Shown: one piece after another, positions 1 to 9,663 of the stretch
Layout: each line of letters begins with the position of its first letter
Numbering within the stretch: the first letter of the stretch is position 1
Source of the DNA: Antilocapra americana
Lineage: Eukaryota > Chordata > Mammalia > Artiodactyla > Antilocapridae
NCBI GenBank assembly: GCA_007570785.1
Contig: ML662465.1
Coordinates: 2,535,052 to 2,599,051, forward strand
DNA length: 64,000 nucleotides
Direction of reading: 5' to 3'
The notes under the pieces: generated by a model
Database searches by the model: none
What the model saw: only the letters and a program-made list of their open reading frames with translations
What the model was told of the DNA's origin: nothing
Program-made: the position numbers and the translations under genes

Positions 1-692
1 AGGTGGTAAGGGGAGTCAGGATGGAGAAAGGGCTCTTGTCTGGACTGCATTCAGGCATCTCTCTCTGCATCTATTCAACATGCAGGTGATGGGTCTCTAT
101 TTGGTATAGAAACTGTGCAAGGCAAAAGCCTGTGGATAAATCCAAAGCCTGGAGAAGCTCACACTGGAGAAGACAGCAGATTCCCATGTTATAATGTGAT
201 GGGAATTATGATGATGGGCTCCATGTGATTGACCAACAGGATGGTCGTACACGAGGGCTATGCTTCCTGCCCCCTTGAAGTCTAGTCTATTGCTTTTGAC
301 AATAAACTGTGAGCTAACTACAGAAGTTCAGTCTTATGAGCATTTTCATGCCAATCCCCGCACAGTGACCCTTGTCACTCTTGCCACGATGCCTGGGAAT
401 GTTCTAGATAGAGGCTGCTTGGTTCACTGGGGCACTGGTGTGAGGCTGGTAACCCTAGATGGTCAAGTAGTATGTGAGACAGATTAAATGTCACTGTTGA
501 GGCTCCCAGATCTTGGGTTGTTTGTTGTGGCAGCATTTCTCAGCCTATCCTGACTGATATGGCCAGGATGGAGATAAGCACGGAAGTGGCACATGTGACT
601 CAGCCCCAGGAAGTCAGGGAAAGCTTCCCAAAGAGGGGCTGTCTTTGCAGAGACTTGAAGCACAAGCAGAGGAAAAAAGAGGAGATGTTGCT
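1..692. other. single-copy-looking stretch, no gene
   Basis: I see no recognisable repeat and no supportable exon. The only frame of note (260-487, +) has no homology I recognise, and an adjoining splice signal was not convincing. Confidence 0.4.
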
Positions 693-712
693 GAGAGAGA
701 GAGAGAGAGAGA
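693..712. repeat. (GA)10 microsatellite
   Basis: Ten uninterrupted GA units in a purine-rich context. A simple repeat that may vary in length between individuals. Confidence 0.9.
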
Positions 713-756
713 AATCTTCATGATGTGTATTAAAGAGGGGGCTATAGGAAAATCTT

Positions 757-952
757 GCATGCTTAGCAGCTCAGTCATGTCTGACTCTTAGTGACCCCAT
801 GGACTGTAGTCTGTCAGTCTCCTCTGTTCATGGAATTCTCCAGGCAGGAATACTGGAGTGGGTAGCCTATACCTTCTCCAGGGGATCTTCCCAACCCAGA
901 AATCAATCCCAGGTCTCCAGCATTGCAGTCAGATTCTTTAGCATCTGTCCTA
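757..952 (-). mobile_element. Bov-tA SINE with TSD
   Basis: The minus strand carries the tRNA-Glu-like head and the BovB-derived body (central 'cactccagtattcctgcctg'-type block). Flanks AGGAAAATCTT (746-756) and AGGAAAAGCTT (953-963) match 10 of 11, consistent with a target-site duplication. Confidence 0.88.
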
Positions 953-965
953 AGGAAAAGCTTAG

Positions 966-1090
966 GACAGTGTAGAGGTGGTGGGGTCAGACGGGTATAG
1001 GTTTGATCCTGGCTCTGCCACTTCCTGCATCTGTGATCCTGGGCAGAAACCCATAACATTTTCTGAGTATCAGATTCCTTACTGCACAAT
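966..1090 (+). mobile_element. MIR SINE fragment
   Basis: Contains the MIR core order: 'gatcctggctctgccactt', then a degenerate 'tgtgaccttgggcaa' block, then a degenerate 'cctcagtttcc' block. The adjacent Bov-tA inserted at its 5' edge. Confidence 0.6.
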
Positions 1091-1223
1091 AGAGAAGATA
1101 GCACCTGCCCTTCTGGTGTTTGGTGTGTGTTTACAAGTGCTCTTCGAAATCCATGACATTATTAGTTGTAATGGTGGACAGTCTGGGTCCTTGGCTCTAG
1201 TCTGGCCATGGTCTCCACCAAGA

Positions 1224-1399
1224 CACCATGGAATGTAGTCTGCCAGGCTCCTCTGTCCATGGGATTCTTCAGGCAAGAATACTGGAGTGGGTTGCCGTGT
1301 CCTTCTCCAGGGGATCTTCCCAACCCAGGGGTCAAACCCACATCTCTTACATCTCCTGCATTGGCAGGTGAGTTCTTTACCACTAACACCACCTGGGAG
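1224..1399 (-). mobile_element. Bov-tA SINE, 3' end missing
   Basis: Minus-strand Bov-tA body and head are clear (ending 'accacctgggaga'). The 3' segment that normally carries the 'gtctgactctttgcgacc' stretch is absent, so the left edge is truncated or rearranged. Confidence 0.82.
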
Positions 1400-1400
1400 A

Positions 1401-1580
1401 ATCAGGCACTTAACTATGTGCTTTGCAAGCATTACAAAATCATGGAATATTAGTGTTACTGTTATACCCATTCTACTAATGAGGAAATGGGAACTCAGGG
1501 CTTAAGTGACTTTGTCCAAAAGCACACAAAGATGCAGAGTCAGAATTCAGATGTGAAGTGTAACTCCAGTGCCCACACTT
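1401..1580 (-). mobile_element. MIR SINE fragment
   Basis: Reverse-complement MIR: degenerate 'ccattttacagatgaggaaac', then 'ttaagtgactttgtcca' and 'agagtcagaattcagat' blocks in the expected order. Confidence 0.65.
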
Positions 1581-1814
1581 GTAATCAGGACACCATCATC
1601 TTCTGTGTTTATACACCGAAGGGTTCATGCCCAATGGTTGAACTGAAACTCCGGGTCCAAGAGGCATGGCTAAGCCTCCTGATTCAGCAAGAATGAAGAG
1701 AGGGAGGCTCATGGCCAGAGACTCTGACAGAGGTGATGCTGTGAAGATGGGATGAAACAGGCAGGGGTGGGTCCCCAGATGATGCTGACCTATAAGAAAC
1801 TAGGAGTTGCTCCG

Positions 1815-3027
1815 GGTTTCTTTTTTTTTTAAATTTTCTTTACTTTATTGTGTTGGTTTTGCCATACATTGACATGAATCCGCCATGGGTATACATATGT
1901 TCCCCCTCCAGAACCCCCCTCCCTCCTCCCTCCCAATTCCTTCCCCCTGGGTCATCTCGGTGCATCAGCCCCGAGCATCAACCCTGGGCTGGTGATTGAC
2001 TTCATATATGATAATTAACATGTTTCAATGCCATTCTCCCATATCATCCCACCCCTGCCCTCTTCCACAGAGTCCACGAGACTGTTCTGTACATCTGCAT
2101 TTCTTTTGCTGTCTCGCATGCAGGGTTCTCATTACCATCCTTTTAAATTCCATATATATGCGTTAGTATACTGTATTGTTGTTTCTGCTTCTGGCTTACT
2201 TCACTCTGGATAATGGGCTCCGGTTCCGTCCACCTGAGTAGAATTGATTCAAATGAATTTTTTTTTTAATGCTGAGTAATATTCCATTGTGTATATGTAC
2301 CACAGCTTTCTTATCCATTTGTCAGTTGATGGGCATCTAGGTTGCTTCCATGTCCTGGCTATTGTAAACAATGCAGCGATGAACATTGGGGTACACGTGT
2401 TTCTTTCAATTCTGGTTTCCTCGGTGTGTATGCCCAGCAGTGGGATTGCTGGGTCATATGGCAGGTCTATTTGCAGTTTTTAAAGGAACCTCCACACTGT
2501 TTTCCATAGTGGCTGTACTAGTTTGCATTCCCACCAACAGTGTAAGAGGGTTCCCTTTTCTCCACATCCTCTCCAGCATTTATTGCTTGTAGACTTTTGG
2601 ATGGCAGCCATTCTGACTGGTGTAAAGTGGTACCTCATTGTGGTTTTGATTTGCATTTCTCTGATAATGAGTGATGTTGAGCATCTTTTCATGTGTTTGT
2701 TAGCCATTTTTATGTCTTCTTTGGAGAAATGTCTGTTGAGTTCTTTGGCCCACTTTTTGATTGGGTCATTTATTTTTCTAGAATGGAGCTGCAGGAGTTG
2801 CTTGTATATTTTTGAGATTAACTGTTTGTCCGTTGCTTCATTGGCTATTATTTTCTCCCATTCTGAAGGCTGTCTTTTCACCTTGCTTATAGTTTCCTTT
2901 GTTGTGCAGAAGCTTTTAATTTTAATTAGGTCCCATTTGTTTATTCATGCTTTTATTTCCAATATTCTGGAAGGTGGGTCATAGAGGATCCTGCTTTGGT
3001 TTATGTCAGAGAGTGTCTAGGTTTCTT
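1815..3027 (-). mobile_element. ruminant L1 3' end (L1_BT type), 5' truncated
   Basis: A poly-T run at 1821-1830 marks the A tail of a minus-strand L1. Next comes the ruminant L1 3'-UTR ('ttgtgttggttttgccatac'), then ORF2 C-terminal sequence up to about 3015. Flanks TCCGGGTTTCTT (1811-1822) and TCTAGGTTTCTT (3016-3027) match 10 of 12 and are the likely TSD. The element is 5' truncated inside ORF2. It landed in one arm of a short palindrome (see findings). Confidence 0.88.
2480..2881 (-). pseudogene. L1 ORF2p C-terminal remnant
   Basis: An open frame of 133 residues on the minus strand matches the C-terminal part of L1 ORF2p: the '[19 protein letters not shown]' and '[15 protein letters not shown]' blocks, followed by the cysteine-rich '[19 protein letters not shown]' block. 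The endonuclease and reverse-transcriptase domains are missing because the element is 5' truncated, so it cannot be autonomous. It is the longest near-intact L1 coding piece in the window and suggests a fairly young insertion. It should not be read as a host gene. Confidence 0.85.
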
Positions 3028-3211
3028 ATAACCATTTACTGAGCCTCAGTTCCAGGCTGGGTCTACCCTTTGTGCTGTGTGGAGTGGTGCACACAGTCTA
3101 TCTACAGACGCTGGAGCTACCATGCCCTGGGCCTTCAGATCTCACCCTCATGAGGGTCACCTTATGAGCTAGAGCTGTTGCAGGTACCCTTGAGGAGCAC
3201 CCGGGATTTAT

Positions 3212-3411
3212 AGGAGCCCAGAGGATTTTCCTAGCCTTCAAGGGGACATCAAGTGGAGACATGGTGGCTACAACAGGGTGAACCGATAAAGGAAAGAGAG
3301 GCAGAAGGATACCCCCAGGAGAGAAAGGACATCTGCCTGAGCCTGGAAGAACATGGAGGTTTTCATCCAGTGTCCAGCCAGGATAAGGAAAAAGGATGGA
3401 CAAGAAAATCC
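3212..3411. repeat. local direct duplication, copy 1
   Basis: 200 bp that align without gaps to 4797-4996. I count nine substitutions, mostly transitions, so about 95% identity. It is not a repeat family I recognise. Copy 2 lies 1585 bp downstream in the same orientation. Confidence 0.9.
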
Positions 3412-4020
3412 TGGGGTGGCAAGGAGGGCCCCCTGTTCCTCTATGCTTTATCCCAAGGGCAGTGGGAGCAATAGGATCAGGTTTTCTTTTTGACAGATTC
3501 ACTTTGGCTGCCAGCAGGATTGCTAGGGAGCAAGACCAGGGGCGGGGAGATCATTTAGGAAGACATTGCAATCATCATGGTCAGAGGATGAGATCAGGGG
3601 CTGCGGAATGGAGAGCAGTGGGTGGGCCTGCTTGCGGTGAAACTTATGACCCTGAATTAGCGCTTGCATGACATTTTATCCCCCTCCTCCTTCTCCCTAG
3701 CCAAAAGGGCTGCCTGACCTATATTTATCTCTGCAAAGTGGCGGTTCTGCAAATTGTTGCCCCGCCCACGCTCCCCACATTCTGGGTCACAGGCCACGCA
3801 GCCCTGGCGGGCTGGTCACAGTCCTGCTCATTTGTTTTGTTTCCTGGGATTTCTGTTTGGTTAATAACAGGGCTCTTCATCAGTTTGGGTTCACAAGGCC
3901 GGTTCTGCAGCTCCCATTTGGTCATAGGTGAGCAGCCTGAGTAACCTGGCCCCAGGTGAGCAGAGTTTTTTGGACTCTGGGCCTCTTGTCTAAATGGGCA
4001 GATTTTCCCTTTGCAAGCCT
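3412..4020. other. single-copy-looking stretch, no gene
   Basis: No recognised repeat. A pyrimidine-rich run (about 3676-3705) and a CpG-bearing 'ccccgcccacgc' patch (about 3760-3772) occur, but there is no CpG island and no supported exon. Confidence 0.4.
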
Positions 4021-4230
4021 AAATAGCACGGGTTAACTTTCTTTTCCAATGAGCTCTGCATTTTCTATAAAGACATAATCCTTTATTAAATTAATGAGGC
4101 ATAATAATTATTAATTGCTAATTATTCAGAGTCGTTTAGTCTATTTAAAAGAAATGATACCATTTAGAACAAGATTTAAAGATATGCAAATGTCAGACAG
4201 CTCCTTTTGACTGTTCGGCTACTCTGTGGA
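4020..4230. other. AT-rich candidate conserved noncoding block
   Basis: Repeat-free and AT-rich, with clustered ATTA/TAAT cores between 4084 and 4126 and an exact octamer ATGCAAAT at 4184-4191. Such clusters bind homeodomain and POU factors. Regulatory function is inference only. Confidence 0.3.
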
Positions 4231-4309
4231 GCTATGGCAAACGCACTGACGTTTTTGAGGGGAAGATACTCATTTTGCTCTGAATACCACGACATGGAAA
4301 GTCAGTGTA

Positions 4310-4465
4310 CCACCTGTGTGTCCTTGGCCAACCTCCTCAGCTTCTCTGAGTGTCCGTTTTCCCACCTGTGAAATGGGGCTACAACTACTTGCTTGCAGCC
4401 CTGCTGGGGCTTTCCATGAGATGATGGAAGATGCCTAGCATAGAGCTCAGCCTATGTTGAAAATG
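4310..4465 (+). mobile_element. MIR SINE fragment
   Basis: Plus-strand MIR core: 'tgtgtccttggccaacctcc', a degenerate 'cctcagtttcc', 'cacctgtgaaatggggcta', then a 'tgagatgatggaag' tail block. Confidence 0.72.
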
Positions 4466-4796
4466 TTGAGAAGTATGAGTTATCTATGAGAAATTGCTTT
4501 ATCCAATCCTGTCTGTACCTCCTAGTTCTAAATTAAACAAAAACATATACATGTGTATTAATATTTATTCATGTCTATATCTGCATTTATATTTCTATGC
4601 TGTTACTATAAACACTTTCAGATGCCTGTAATGTTTTATTGTTACATTCAGGTGTCTCTCTTTCAAATACCCAGGCCCTTTCTGTCTTGGAATGTAGGAG
4701 GCAATGATTTTCTGTTGCATATTTGTCCTGCTCCGTGCTGTTTCGGGAAACAAAGAGCACAGGACTCTTAGCCCCCTCTGTTGGTTCAAGAGCTAG
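4466..4796. other. AT-rich stretch, no gene
   Basis: AT-rich sequence with no recognised repeat and no supported exon, ending at the start of duplication copy 2. Confidence 0.35.
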
Positions 4797-4996
4797 AGGA
4801 GCCCAGAGGATTTTCCTAGCCTTCAAGGGGACATCAAATGGAGACATGGTAGCTACAACAGGGTGAACTGATGAAGGAAAGGGAGGCAGAAGGATACCCC
4901 CAGGAGAGAAAGGACATCTGCCTGAGCCTGGAAGAACATGGAGGTTTTCATCCCGTATCCAGCCAGGATAAGGAAAAAGGATGGGCAAGAAGATCC
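4797..4996. repeat. local direct duplication, copy 2
   Basis: Gap-free partner of 3212-3411. Immediately upstream both copies share 'gagctagag', but copy 1 has about 38 further bases between that and the block, so a small indel sits at the junction. The 3' end overlaps the left arm of an inverted repeat. Confidence 0.9.
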
Positions 4997-5081
4997 AGAG
5001 ATTGTGACCACTGGGTTTCTAAGATGCGCCTGAGTCTCACTCTCTGGTGCATCTCACAATCTCTGGATCTTCTTGTCCATC
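4980..5081. repeat. 28-bp-arm inverted repeat
   Basis: The left arm (4980-5007) and right arm (5054-5081) are reverse complements with one mismatch in 28, around a 46-nt spacer. The right arm repeats the end of the duplicated block in inverted form, a fold-back scar. Confidence 0.9.
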
Positions 5082-5094
5082 AGACAATATTTAT

Positions 5095-5314
5095 GGGCTT
5101 CCAAGGTGGTGCTAGTGGTGGGGAAACCACCTGCCAGTGCAGGAGACGTAAAAGATATGGGCTCAGTCCCTGGGTGGAGAGGATCCCCTGGAGGAGGGCA
5201 TGGCAACCCACTCCAGTATTCTTGCCTGGAGAATCCCATGGGCAGAGGAGCCTGGCGGGTTACAGTCAGGGTCACAAAGAGTTGTATACAACTGAAGTGA
5301 CTTAGCAAGCAGCA
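5095..5314 (+). mobile_element. Bov-tA SINE
   Basis: Plus-strand head ('gggcttccaaggtggtgcta') and body ('ggcaacccactccagtattc'), ending with a degenerate 'actgaagtgacttagcaa' tail. Confidence 0.92.
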
Positions 5315-5537
5315 CGTACATTTCCACAAACCCCTAAGATTATGGATGTGGATAAGCAATGTGATCATATCTTGATTCTCATTTGCCTTTGTTTCTTGTG
5401 GGAAACCTCGCAGGGAGGTGTCGCTCTGGTTTGTGATAAGATGCGGTTTGGACATCCCTACGTTCATACAAATGGAATAATATAAGATTAAAAACCAAGC
5501 TATGAACTATTGCCAAGGGGGTGCTAATCACAGCAGG

Positions 5538-5750
5538 CACCGTGTAGTGAAAAGAACATGAGTTTTGCATCCAAAAGCATGGTTTTGTCATGTCATAGCT
5601 GTGTGACCTTAGGCCAATCACTTGACCTCTCCGAATCCCAGATTTCTTATCTGCAAATTGGGAAAATTAATTCTTATTTCTCAGGATCATTGGAAAAATT
5701 AAATGCCATAACATACAAAAATGTGAGACATGTAGTAGGGGTTCATTCAC
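5538..5750 (+). mobile_element. MIR SINE
   Basis: Nearly full MIR order: 'tgtagtgaaaagaacatgag', 'agctgtgtgaccttaggcca', 'cttatctgcaaattgggaaa', then an A/T-rich tail. Confidence 0.8.
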
Positions 5751-5829
5751 CCCTGAGTCTTCTTGAGTCACAGGTGTTTTGGACATCGATAATTCACATT
5801 CTATTTTAGATGCTGTCTTTCCTGCTTTT

Positions 5830-6080
5830 TAAAAATGCACTTTTTTTCTGACTGTAAAATAATATTTACTCATTGTAGAAGACCTAAAAGATTATAGAAG
5901 CATATAAAAATAAAATAGAAATCTCCCATAAAACAACACATTAAAGATTTCAACTCTAAATATTGTGGTTCACTTCCGTTCTCTCTTTCTTTCTATCTCT
6001 TTCTCACTTTATCTTGTATGTATGTGAAAGTAATCAGATTCATCTTATATACAGAATTTTCTGATTTTTTTCATATAGTA
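5830..6080 (+). mobile_element. ancient LINE-like 3' fragment
   Basis: Pattern 'aatatttactcattgtagaa', 'agaagcatataaaaataaaa', 'aatctcccataa' resembles an old mammal-wide L1-type tail. Subfamily not settled. Confidence 0.4.
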
Positions 6081-6335
6081 TTAAAGTTCTTCTCTCTGTG
6101 GGTTCCCCCCTCACCATGTTCAAGAGTAGGAACATATCAATCCTTGGAGTAAGATCAGTGTGGATATGAGAATTCACTGTGTGATCATATCTTGGGTATT
6201 TGACCCTTGGGAAATCCCAAATCTTTTTTCACAGGGTTAATGTGGGATTTATATATCAGGTCCATAGACATCTTAGCAGTGTCTCTGAAACTTAGTAACT
6301 GCTTGTAAATAGTGATGGCTGATACTATATTGATT
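6081..6335. other. no feature seen
   Basis: Single-copy-looking DNA without a recognised repeat or exon. Confidence 0.35.
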
Positions 6336-6740
6336 AGACTTCTGTGTCAGTCTAGGTTACACTGCAATGACAAACAGCATCGAAATCTCAGTGACTCTAC
6401 AAAACTAAACTCTGTTTCTTACTTCAGACTGAAACTACATGCCATCCTGGGCAGCTGTCTTCACGAGGTGGTGTGGAGCGCAGGCTTGCTTCCATCTTAG
6501 AGCATTTCCATCATGCACATGTTTCCACGACCGCCAGAGCAAGGAAGAAAAATTGGAAGATTTCACACTAGCAATTAAATGCTTTGATCCAGAAGATATA
6601 TGCATCCATTCTGCTTACAACCAATTGGCCAGAACTAATTGCATGGCCCCACCTCACAGCAGGAGGCGTGTGTGAAGAAATTCAATCCTCTTGGGTACCC
6701 AGAAGAGGAAGAGTCTCCCAAATCATTGAGCACGGAGAGT
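6335..6740. mobile_element. ancient mammalian repeat, class unsettled
   Basis: Diverged sequence with the order of a mammal-wide interspersed repeat ('aaatctcagtgactctacaa' near the start, 'ccaattggcca' in the middle, 'tacccagaagaggaagag' near the end). I recognise the pattern but cannot assign a family safely. Confidence 0.35.
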
Positions 6741-7380
6741 CCTTGCCATGGAATTATCTCTATTGTAAGATTATTTGCTTTTGTGGGAACTGGTGCAATT
6801 TAATTCAAGGTCAGTCCTACTACATTTATGCAGAATGAGTCCTCAACCCTGACCTGGCAAGGAGAAGAAAAAGCAGCTGATCTCAGATGCACTGACGTCT
6901 CTAGGAATGTCTGAAGCCGAGGTTCCCACCAGTGTATCAATGCCAGTTCCCTCTCTGGGTCTGAGTTACTGCCCTGAGGCTCAGCGCTGTGAATGGTGCA
7001 GTTAAGCGAAAGGGTTGGGTTGACCACAGCGCAGCATTTCATCAGTGCCCCGTCATCACCCTGATATACAGCTTGTCCCGAGGGCCATCAGTCCTGGAAG
7101 AGAATGCATCAGGTCCCACTCTGGCATTTAATACTGCATCCATCACAGTGCAGAGAACACTAAGTAGGTCTGAGCCCTGGTGAGCTAGAGGCTGGGAAAG
7201 GGCTGAGGGGCTCCTGGAGAATCATCAGATCTCCCAAAGGAACTGCAAAAAGCTTCGCTTCTTGGTTTCCATTCTTTTTTTCCTTCTGACCATAGTGAAG
7301 TCCCCATGACTAAAGGTATGCCGTTGACCCAGACTATTTGGCTGTCATGAGTATTGAACAGACTACTTGTAGAATAGTGA
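6741..7380. other. single-copy-looking stretch, no gene
   Basis: No recognised repeat. Two open frames overlap on opposite strands here (about 6800-7183), but neither shows homology or coding bias that I can see. Confidence 0.35.
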
Positions 7381-7383
7381 ATA

Positions 7384-7515
7384 AGTGCTGTCTTAGTTTG
7401 AGTTCCCTTTGAAATAAATCCTGAGGGGGGGATTTGGGTGCACATAGTCCATTATCTCAAGATGCCAGGAACCACACGGGAGTAGAAAGTGAGACGGGAA
7501 AGGAAGAAAATCAAT
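7384..7515 (+). mobile_element. unclassified dispersed repeat, 5' part
   Basis: Shares word order with 31190-31345 (a 'ttgggtgcacatagt' / 'ggcggtttacttggg' region, 'gagacgggaaagg' / 'gagacaggaagag'). It resumes at 8154 after the L1 insertion. Family unknown. Confidence 0.35.
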
Positions 7516-8153
7516 AAACAGTGCAGAATAAGACAAATACTATTTGATGTCACATATACGTGGAATCTGAAATACGATGCAGATGAACTTATCTGTGAAA
7601 CAGAAACAGACTCGCAGGCGTGGAGAACAGACTTATTGTCAAAGGGGAAGGGGGTCGGGGAGGGATGGATTGGGAGTTTGGAGTCAGTTGTTTTGCTGCT
7701 GTTTAGTCTCTAAGTTGTGTCTGACTCTGTGACCCTATGGACTGTAGCCCTCCAGGCTCCTCTGTCCATGGAATTACCCAGGCAAGAATACCGGAATGGG
7801 TTGCCATTTCCTTCTCCGTGGGATCTTCCTGACCCAAGGACTGAACTCACATCTCCTGCATCGGTAGGCAGATTCTTTACCACTGACCACTCCCACTTCC
7901 AGGAAGCAGCCATTTCAAGAACTGGGGTTAATAGATGCAAACTCTTACATATAGAATAAATGGACAAGAAAGTCTTGCTGTATAGCACGGGGAACTATAT
8001 AAATATATCTTGGGATAAACCATAAAGGAAAAACAATAAATAAGAATGTATATATGTAAATTGAGTCACTTTGCTGTACAGCAGAAATTAACACAAAATT
8101 GTAAATAAACTACAGTTTTTTTTTTTTTTAAACCCAAAGCAAAAAACAGTGCA
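7516..8153 (+). mobile_element. artiodactyl L1 3'-UTR fragment with perfect TSD
   Basis: L1 3' tail order: 'catatacgtggaatctgaaa', 'aaacagaaacagactcgcag', 'tagcacggggaactatataa', 'gctgtacagcagaaattaac', then a poly-A/T end near 8110-8131. It is bounded by the perfect 10-bp direct repeat AAACAGTGCA at 7516-7525 and 8144-8153. A Bov-tA (7691-7890) interrupts it. Confidence 0.8.
7691..7890 (-). mobile_element. Bov-tA SINE nested in L1
   Basis: Minus-strand Bov-tA ('gtgtctgactctgtgaccct', 'gggttgccatttccttctcc'). The L1 text breaks before it and resumes near 7920. About 30 bases on the right belong clearly to neither element. Confidence 0.88.
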
Positions 8154-8240
8154 TCACTGAGCTCATAAATTCCTGCAGTGGGTAAGTGGGGCTCAGTCCT
8201 GCTGGGGACCCTCTGAAAGCACATCAGCTGTGTCCCCTTG
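8154..8240 (+). mobile_element. unclassified dispersed repeat, 3' part
   Basis: 'gggctcagtcctgctgggga' and 'ccctctgaaagc' resemble 31340-31380 ('ggggctccatcctgctggag', 'cccctctaaggag'). Likely the same family as 7384-7515. Confidence 0.35.
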
Positions 8241-8838
8241 TGGGATCAGGGAGCTAGGATGCTCCATACAGCTCTGTTCCTCTGGTCGGGAGTTGCTCCA
8301 GGGACACTGACACCCAGGCGCACCCTGGCTGCCCAGGGTGTGGGCTGAGCATTCTGACTTGGGCTCAGACCACCCTCAGAAGGAGAGACACTGTCTGCAG
8401 GTGACCTCCAGGTGGGCTCGGTGGATGAAGAGAGCATGTACTTCCTGCAGCGAAACTGACTTCAGAGTTTTAACTGAACTCCCCTGGGTCGGATTCTGCC
8501 TGTCGGGTGCATTACTTAGCATGCTCAGTGTTTCTAAGACATCGGATTTGAAAGCAAAACTTCTAATTCCCACACTCCCTCAACTCCATGTTTTCTGGGA
8601 AACATCTGGCCTGCTTCATCTATTTCGTCTTCCTATGGGGCCCTGAAGGCATAAGTCTGCAGGGTGCTGAATGAGATCGACTGTGACAAACTCCTTCCAC
8701 CCAGTCCGCACCAGAGTGGCTACGGGCTCAGGAATGTGCTGGCAGCCCCACTGACCCCTGGGACAGAGCAGAGCCATCTTGCGTCCCCAGCATGGCCAGA
8801 GTTTCCATGTCACCACTGCTGCTCCTGGCTTTGGAGCC
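8241..8838. other. single-copy-looking stretch, no gene
   Basis: No recognised repeat. A small perfect hairpin (CACCCTGG ctgc CCAGGGTG) lies near 8322-8341. The frames 8338-8646 (+) and 8376-8573 (-) show no recognisable homology. Confidence 0.4.
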
Positions 8839-8850
8839 AGCTCCTTCCAA

Positions 8851-9078
8851 GTAGTAAATTAATGCATGCCAGCCTCTCAGTCGTGTCCGACTCTTTGTGA
8901 CCTATGGACTGTAGCCCGCCAGGCTTCTCTGTCCATGGGGTTTTCCAGGCAAGAATACCAGAGTGGGCTGCCCTGCCCTCCTCGAGGGGATCTTCCTGAC
9001 CCAGGGATCGAACCTGTGTCTCTCTTGTCTCTTGAATTGGCAGGCGGGTTCTTTACTACTAGCACCACCTGGGATGGG
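8851..9078 (-). mobile_element. Bov-tA SINE with perfect 12-bp TSD
   Basis: Full-length minus-strand Bov-tA. Both sides carry AGCTCCTTCCAA (8839-8850 and 9079-9090), a perfect target-site duplication that fixes the boundaries. Confidence 0.95.
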
Positions 9079-9139
9079 AGCTCCTTCCAAAGCACATTGA
9101 TAATAATCATACTTGTATAGCATTTCTAGATTGTACAGA

Positions 9140-9310
9140 AATTTAAAGGTGCTGAGCAGCAGTGGGGCATTTTATATCTCCATGTGAACCAGTAGAGAAA
9201 GTAATTCAAACCCATTTTGCAGATGAAACAACAGAGGCTTGGAGAGGTGAACTTTTTTGCCAAGGCAGGCTTTCAGCCCAAGTAGCCTGCTTTCTTAAAG
9301 CCCATGCTTC
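9140..9310 (-). mobile_element. MIR SINE fragment
   Basis: Reverse MIR blocks: 'cccattttgcagatgaaaca', 'acagaggcttggagaggtga', 'gccaaggcag'. Confidence 0.65.
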
Positions 9311-9440
9311 AGTCTGAGCACAGTGGAAGGACACTGTGCCCATCCCCCCAGGTGAGTTTGAGGCCAGGTGTCAGGTTAGGTGGGCTAAGAAGCAGTGAGA
9401 TGTGGGTGTCAGAAGCCAGAGAAGCCACACAGAGAAGGAG

Positions 9441-9652
9441 CTGTTGCTGTTTGGTCACTAAGTCATGTCTGACTCTTTGCGGCCCCATGCACTGAAGCCT
9501 GCCAGGCTCCTCTGTCCACGGGATTTCTCAAGCCAGAATACTGGAGTGGGTTGCCATTCCCTTCTCTGGGGATCTTCCCAACCCAAGGATGAAACCTGTG
9601 TCTCCTGCACTGCAGGCGAATTCTTTACCACTGAGCCACCCAGGAAGCCTTG
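9441..9652 (-). mobile_element. Bov-tA SINE with perfect 11-bp TSD
   Basis: Complete minus-strand copy from 'gttgctgtttggtcactaag' to 'gagccacccaggaagcc'. Flanks CAGAGAAGGAG at 9430-9440 and 9653-9663 are identical. Confidence 0.95.
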
Positions 9653-9663
9653 CAGAGAAGGAG

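Noticed and set aside
2523..2984. 153-residue plus-strand frame, hydrophobic and membrane-like
   Set aside because: It is exactly antisense to L1 ORF2. Reverse L1 ORF2 often yields such T-rich, hydrophobic frames.
3098..4988. Similar minus-strand frames in both duplication copies as a gene pair
   Set aside because: The similarity follows from the DNA duplication. Most substitutions change the amino acid, and plus-strand frames are equally open.
4871..5305. 144-residue plus-strand frame
   Set aside because: Starts in the duplicated block and ends in a Bov-tA. No homology.
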